A stretch of DNA of 16,825 nt from DATBLQ01 sp036555325 (GTDB lineage Bacteria > Pseudomonadota > Alphaproteobacteria > Rhizobiales > Aestuariivirgaceae): assembly GCA_036555325.1 (NCBI GenBank), contig DATBLQ010000061.1, forward strand, positions 1-16,825. The letters run 5' to 3'. Every line of letters begins with the position of its first letter. Within the stretch, counting starts at the first letter, position 1. Shown here piece by piece: positions 13,716 to 16,825 of this stretch. The position numbers and the translations under genes were made by a program. The notes under the pieces were generated by a model. It searched no databases, was not told the origin of the DNA, and saw only the letters and a program-made list of their open reading frames with translations.

Positions 13716-14087
13716 ATGCCGACCATTAACCAGCTCATCCGCAAGCCGCGGACAGTGCCGTCCTATCAAAACAAGGTGCCGGCGATGCAGTCATGCCCTC
13801 AGAAGCGGGGGGTCTGTACGCGCGTGTACACCACAACGCCGAAGAAACCGAACTCGGCACTGCGCAAGGTCGCCCGCGTCAGGTTGACCAACGGCTTTGA
13901 GGTGACGAGCTACATTCCCGGCGAAGGGCATAATCTGCAGGAACATTCCGTGGTGATGATCCGCGGTGGTCGTGTCAAAGATCTTCCAGGCGTTCGCTAT
14001 CACATCATTCGCGGCGTGCTCGATACCCAAGGCGTTGCAAAACGCCGCCAGCGCCGGTCGAAATACGGCGCGAAACGTCCGAAGTGA
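13716..14087 (+). CDS. rpsL: 30S ribosomal protein S12
   Basis: S12 sits at the decoding centre of the 30S subunit and controls translational accuracy; it is the streptomycin-resistance locus. The length is 123 aa, standard for the short form. It begins MPTINQLIRKPR and contains RVYTTTPKKPNSALRKVARVRL, split as RVYTTTPKKPNSALRK and VARVRL, with GEGHNLQEHSVVMIRGGR and a C-terminal RRSKYGAKRPK. K43 and K88, the usual sites of resistance changes, are unmutated, so it is sensitive-type. The segment VPSYQNKVPAMQSCPQ (14-29) is less like the rhizobial sequences I remember, which may reflect lineage. ATG 13716 follows AAGGG with a 6-nt gap. It is first gene of the str operon, 18 nt before rpsG. Confidence 0.98.
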   Translation: MPTINQLIRKPRTVPSYQNKVPAMQSCPQKRGVCTRVYTTTPKKPNSALRKVARVRLTNGFEVTSYIPGEGHNLQEHSVVMIRGGRVKDLPGVRYHIIRGVLDTQGVAKRRQRRSKYGAKRPK

Positions 14088-14105
14088 CGAAGGAGAACCA
14101 AAGCC

Positions 14106-14576
14106 ATGTCACGTCGTCACCGCGCTGAGAAACGAGAAATCAATCCGGATCCGAAATTCGGCGATCTCGTCATTTCAAAATTCATGAACAACTTGATGAA
14201 TGCGGGGAAGAAGTCGGTTGCCGAGTCGATCGTCTATGGTGCCCTCGACCGCATTCAATCGAAAACCAAGCAAGAGCCGCTCGGCGTTTTTCACCAGGCC
14301 CTCGACAATGTCGCCCCGGCCATCGAGGTACGTTCCCGTCGTGTCGGTGGGGCGACCTACCAAGTGCCGGTTGAGGTGCGCCCCGAGCGGCGCCAGGCCT
14401 TGGCCATTCGCTGGCTGATCCAAGCCGCCCGCGGCCGCAATGAAAACACCATGGTTGACCGGCTTTCTGCCGAGCTTCTCGATGCTGCAAGCAACCGCGG
14501 AACCGCGGTAAAGAAGCGGGAGGACACGCATCGTATGGCGGAAGCCAACCGCGCCTTTTCACACTATCGGTGGTAG
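14106..14576 (+). CDS. rpsG: 30S ribosomal protein S7
   Basis: S7 starts assembly of the 30S head by binding the 3' domain of 16S rRNA and lies near the E site. The protein is 156 aa, the typical length. It starts MSRRHRAEKREINPDPKFGD and contains KFMNNLMNAGKKSVAE, the beta-hairpin region EVRSRRVGGATYQVPVEVRP, RRQALAIRWL, and a C-terminal end KREDTHRMAEANRAFSHYRW. The start ATG 14106 follows AAGGAGAACCAAAGCC, with AAGGAG as ribosome binding site. It sits 18 nt after rpsL and 19 nt before fusA. In E. coli S7 represses this operon through the rpsL-rpsG gap; with only 18 nt here there is little room for that structure (inference). Confidence 0.98.
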   Translation: MSRRHRAEKREINPDPKFGDLVISKFMNNLMNAGKKSVAESIVYGALDRIQSKTKQEPLGVFHQALDNVAPAIEVRSRRVGGATYQVPVEVRPERRQALAIRWLIQAARGRNENTMVDRLSAELLDAASNRGTAVKKREDTHRMAEANRAFSHYRW

Positions 14577-14595
14577 CGCCTGGAGGGTATGGATC

Positions 14596-16668
14596 ATGCC
14601 GCGAACGCATCGCCTCGAGGACTACCGCAACTTCGGCATTATGGCGCACATTGATGCCGGCAAGACGACGACGACGGAACGTATCCTCTATTACACCGGC
14701 AAAAGCCACAAGATCGGCGAAGTGCACGATGGTGCCGCGACCATGGATTTCATGGAGCAGGAACAAGAGCGCGGAATTACCATCACGTCCGCCGCCACAA
14801 CCTGCTTCTGGCAGAACAAGCGCCTCAACATCATAGATACACCGGGTCATGTCGACTTCACAATTGAAGTTGAACGCAGCTTGCGCGTACTCGACGGTGC
14901 TGTTTGCGTTCTGGATTCAAACCAGGGGGTCGAGCCCCAGACCGAAACGGTCTGGCGCCAAGGAGATAAATACGACGTTCCGCGAATCGTGTTCTGCAAC
15001 AAGATGGACAAGACAGGGGCGTCGTTCGAACAGTGTATCAGGGATATCAAGCAGCGGTTGGGTGCAAAGCCTGTGCCGATCCAGCTGCCAATTGGCGCGG
15101 AATCGAATTTTAGGGGCATTGTCGATTTGGTCCGCATGAAGGCGGTGATCTGGGAAGATGAGGCGCTGGGGGCCAAATACCACGATGAAGAAATCCCGGC
15201 CGACCTTAAGGACGCCGCCGTGCGTGCGCGTCAGGAGATGATCGAGGCCTGTGCCGAACTCGACGATCAGGCGACAGAAGACTATCTAAACGGGAAGGAG
15301 ATCTCCAACGACACCATCAAGCGACTGCTGCGCAAGGCCGTCGTAACCTCGGCATTTTTCCCCGTGCTCTGCGGTTCCGCATTCAAGAACAAAGGTGTGC
15401 AGCCTCTGCTTGATGCCGTCGTCGACTATCTGCCTTCGCCTCTAGAACGTCCGGCAATCAAGGGAATTGACGTCAAGTCCGGCGCAGAAACCGTCAGAAA
15501 AGCTTCGGACAGCGAACCGCTTTCCATGCTCGCGTTCAAGCTCATGGACGACCAGTATGGCGTGCTGACTTTTTGCCGGATCTATTCCGGCAAGCTTGAA
15601 AAGGGCATGGCGTTGTTGAATTCGACGCGAGAGAGGTCCGAGCGCGTCGGCCGCATGGTCCTCATGCACGCCAATACGCGCGAGGAAATTTCCGAGGCCT
15701 ATGCCGGAGATATCGTGGCGCTAGTAGGCCTCAAGGATACCCGCACGGGTGATACGCTTTGCGACCCTGCGCACCCCGTCATTCTGGAGAAAATGGAGTT
15801 CCCTGAGCCAGTTATCGAAATGTCGGTCGAGCCCAAAACAAAGGGCGATCAAGAGAGGATGGCGGTGGCGTTGCAGAAACTCTCTGCTGAAGATCCCTCA
15901 TTTCGAGTGATGACTGACCCGGAATCGGGACAGACAATCATCAAGGGGATGGGCGAATTGCATCTCGATATCAAGGTCGACATTCTCAAGCGAACGCATA
16001 GGGTCGAGGTGAGCGTCGGTGCGCCGCAAGTTGCCTACCGCGAAACAATCACGCGGCCAGCCCGGGTTGACTACACCCATAAGAAGCAAACCGGAGGGTC
16101 CGGGCAATTCGCTCGCGTCATCATCGATGTTTCTCCCAACGAGAAAGGGGGCGGTTTCGGGTTCGAGAGCAAGGTGGTTGGCGGCTCCGTTCCGAAAGAA
16201 TTCGTTCCCGGCGTCGAAAAGGGTTTGAATTCGGTCATCACCTCGGGAAACCTCGCCGGTTTTCCTGTTGTTGATCTCAAGGTGGCGCTGGTGGACGGCG
16301 CCTATCATGAGGTCGATTCCTCCGCCATCGCATTCGAGATTGCGGCACGCATGGCGCTACGCGAGGCGCTCAACAAGGCCGGGTCGATTCTGCTCGAGCC
16401 GATAATGAAGGTCGAGGTGACTACGCCAGAAGAATATTTGGGGGGTGTCATTGGCGATCTTAATTCGCGGCGAGGACATATCGCTGGTACGGGTAGTCGC
16501 GGCAATGCGCAGATCGTCACTGCAATGGTGCCGCTGGCAAATATGTTCGGTTATGTGAACAACCTGCGTTCGATGAGCCAAGGGCGTGCGAGTTATACGA
16601 TGCAGTTCGATCACTATGCCGAGGTGCCGGGCAACGTCGCCCAGGAAGTTCAGAAAAAATACGCTTAG
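14596..16668 (+). CDS. fusA: Elongation factor G
   Basis: EF-G is the GTPase that drives translocation of tRNA and mRNA on the ribosome and, with ribosome recycling factor, helps split it. The length is 690 aa, normal. G motifs seen are G1 AHIDAGKT (17-24), switch I RGITI (59-63), G3 DTPGH (81-85), G4 NKMD (135-138) and a G5-like CGSAFKNKG further on. Later domains carry GMGELHLDIKVDILKR (domain III) and the domain IV/V segments TGGSGQFARVIIDV and GDLNSRRGHI. ATG 14596 follows GGAGGG (14582-14587); an ATG at 14589 is out of frame. The N-terminus MPRTHRLEDYRNFGIM is ordinary for the group. It is followed by tuf after 17 nt. Confidence 0.99.
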   Translation: MPRTHRLEDYRNFGIMAHIDAGKTTTTERILYYTGKSHKIGEVHDGAATMDFMEQEQERGITITSAATTCFWQNKRLNIIDTPGHVDFTIEVERSLRVLDGAVCVLDSNQGVEPQTETVWRQGDKYDVPRIVFCNKMDKTGASFEQCIRDIKQRLGAKPVPIQLPIGAESNFRGIVDLVRMKAVIWEDEALGAKYHDEEIPADLKDAAVRARQEMIEACAELDDQATEDYLNGKEISNDTIKRLLRKAVVTSAFFPVLCGSAFKNKGVQPLLDAVVDYLPSPLERPAIKGIDVKSGAETVRKASDSEPLSMLAFKLMDDQYGVLTFCRIYSGKLEKGMALLNSTRERSERVGRMVLMHANTREEISEAYAGDIVALVGLKDTRTGDTLCDPAHPVILEKMEFPEPVIEMSVEPKTKGDQERMAVALQKLSAEDPSFRVMTDPESGQTIIKGMGELHLDIKVDILKRTHRVEVSVGAPQVAYRETITRPARVDYTHKKQTGGSGQFARVIIDVSPNEKGGGFGFESKVVGGSVPKEFVPGVEKGLNSVITSGNLAGFPVVDLKVALVDGAYHEVDSSAIAFEIAARMALREALNKAGSILLEPIMKVEVTTPEEYLGGVIGDLNSRRGHIAGTGSRGNAQIVTAMVPLANMFGYVNNLRSMSQGRASYTMQFDHYAEVPGNVAQEVQKKYA

Positions 16669-16685
16669 TCGGTTGGAGAAATGAA

Positions 16686-16825
16686 ATGGCCAAAGAGAAG
16701 TTTGCGCGGACGAAGCCGCACTGCAACATAGGGACGATTGGTCATGTGGACCATGGGAAGACGACGCTGACGGCGGCGATTACGAAGGTATTGGCGGAGC
16801 AGGGCGGGGCGACGTTTACGGCGTA
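16686..16825 (+). CDS. tuf: Elongation factor Tu, N-terminal end (partial, downstream tuf copy)
   Basis: The last 46 codons of the window open a second EF-Tu gene and run off the end. ATG 16686 follows GGAG (16674-16677). The protein begins MAKEKFARTKPHCNIGTIGH and has the P-loop GHVDHGKT (19-26), then LTAAITKVLAEQGGATFTAY. This keeps the longer N-terminal loop rather than the shortened KYFGEF version that I recall for Rhizobiaceae and Rhodobacteraceae. The codons here end in G unusually often (ACG, GCG, GGG, AAG), more so than in fusA beside it. It completes the rpsL-rpsG-fusA-tuf operon. The rest of the gene is outside the window. Confidence 0.98.
   Translation, partial: MAKEKFARTKPHCNIGTIGHVDHGKTTLTAAITKVLAEQGGATFTA

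Noticed and set aside
13842..13979. Possible streptomycin-resistance changes in rpsL
   Set aside because: K43 and K88 are unchanged.

Overview
The window is a moderately GC-rich stretch of an alphaproteobacterial chromosome, in the order tuf (3' end), tRNA-Trp, secE, nusG, rplK, rplA, rplJ, rplL, rpoB, rpoC, [two minus-strand genes], rpsL, rpsG, fusA, tuf (5' end). This fused secE/rplKAJL-rpoBC/str superoperon, with a tuf copy at each end, is common in Alphaproteobacteria. The protein sequences fit, for example a 176-aa NusG, a 143-aa L11 and RpoB/RpoC of 1369 and 1389 aa. The genus cannot be read from the sequence. The N-terminus of the downstream EF-Tu keeps the longer KVLAEQGGATFTAY stretch. 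As I recall, Rhizobiaceae, Mesorhizobium and Rhodobacteraceae have a shortened KYFGEF-type stretch there, which argues against those groups and leaves other Hyphomicrobiales or related orders open.

Region 1 (1-12003) is all plus-strand and reads as one long transcription unit. EF-Tu and tRNA-Trp are followed by SecE (secretion), NusG (transcription elongation), the L11-L1 and L10-L7/L12 stalk genes, and the beta and beta' subunits of RNA polymerase. Control appears to be mostly at the RNA level. There is a possible L1 binding structure before rplK, a 323-nt hairpin-rich leader before rplJ (the expected L10 leader), a GC-rich hairpin without a U-run between rplL and rpoB, and a smaller hairpin between rpoB and rpoC. 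A strong hairpin with a modest U-rich tail ends the unit just after rpoC.

Region 2 (about 12064-13440) breaks the superoperon. It holds two minus-strand genes convergent with rpoC: an unrecognised 166-aa protein and a VOC (glyoxalase-fold) protein. It is the only accessory-looking part of the window. No transposase, integrase, CRISPR array or clear insertion scar was seen there.

Region 3 (about 13446-16825) is the str operon. It has its own near-consensus housekeeping promoter (TTGACG, 17 bp, TATACA) and a long untranslated leader, followed by rpsL, rpsG, fusA and tuf, tightly spaced at 17-19 nt. Known resistance positions (RpoB rifampicin region, S12 K43 and K88) carry the ordinary sensitive-type residues.

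The window is mostly conserved housekeeping DNA, and I see no strong case for a new biological system. The items most worth a second look are the unknown 166-aa gene and its setting, the candidate RNA control elements before rplK and rplJ, the long rpsL leader, and the tuf direct repeats at the two ends.
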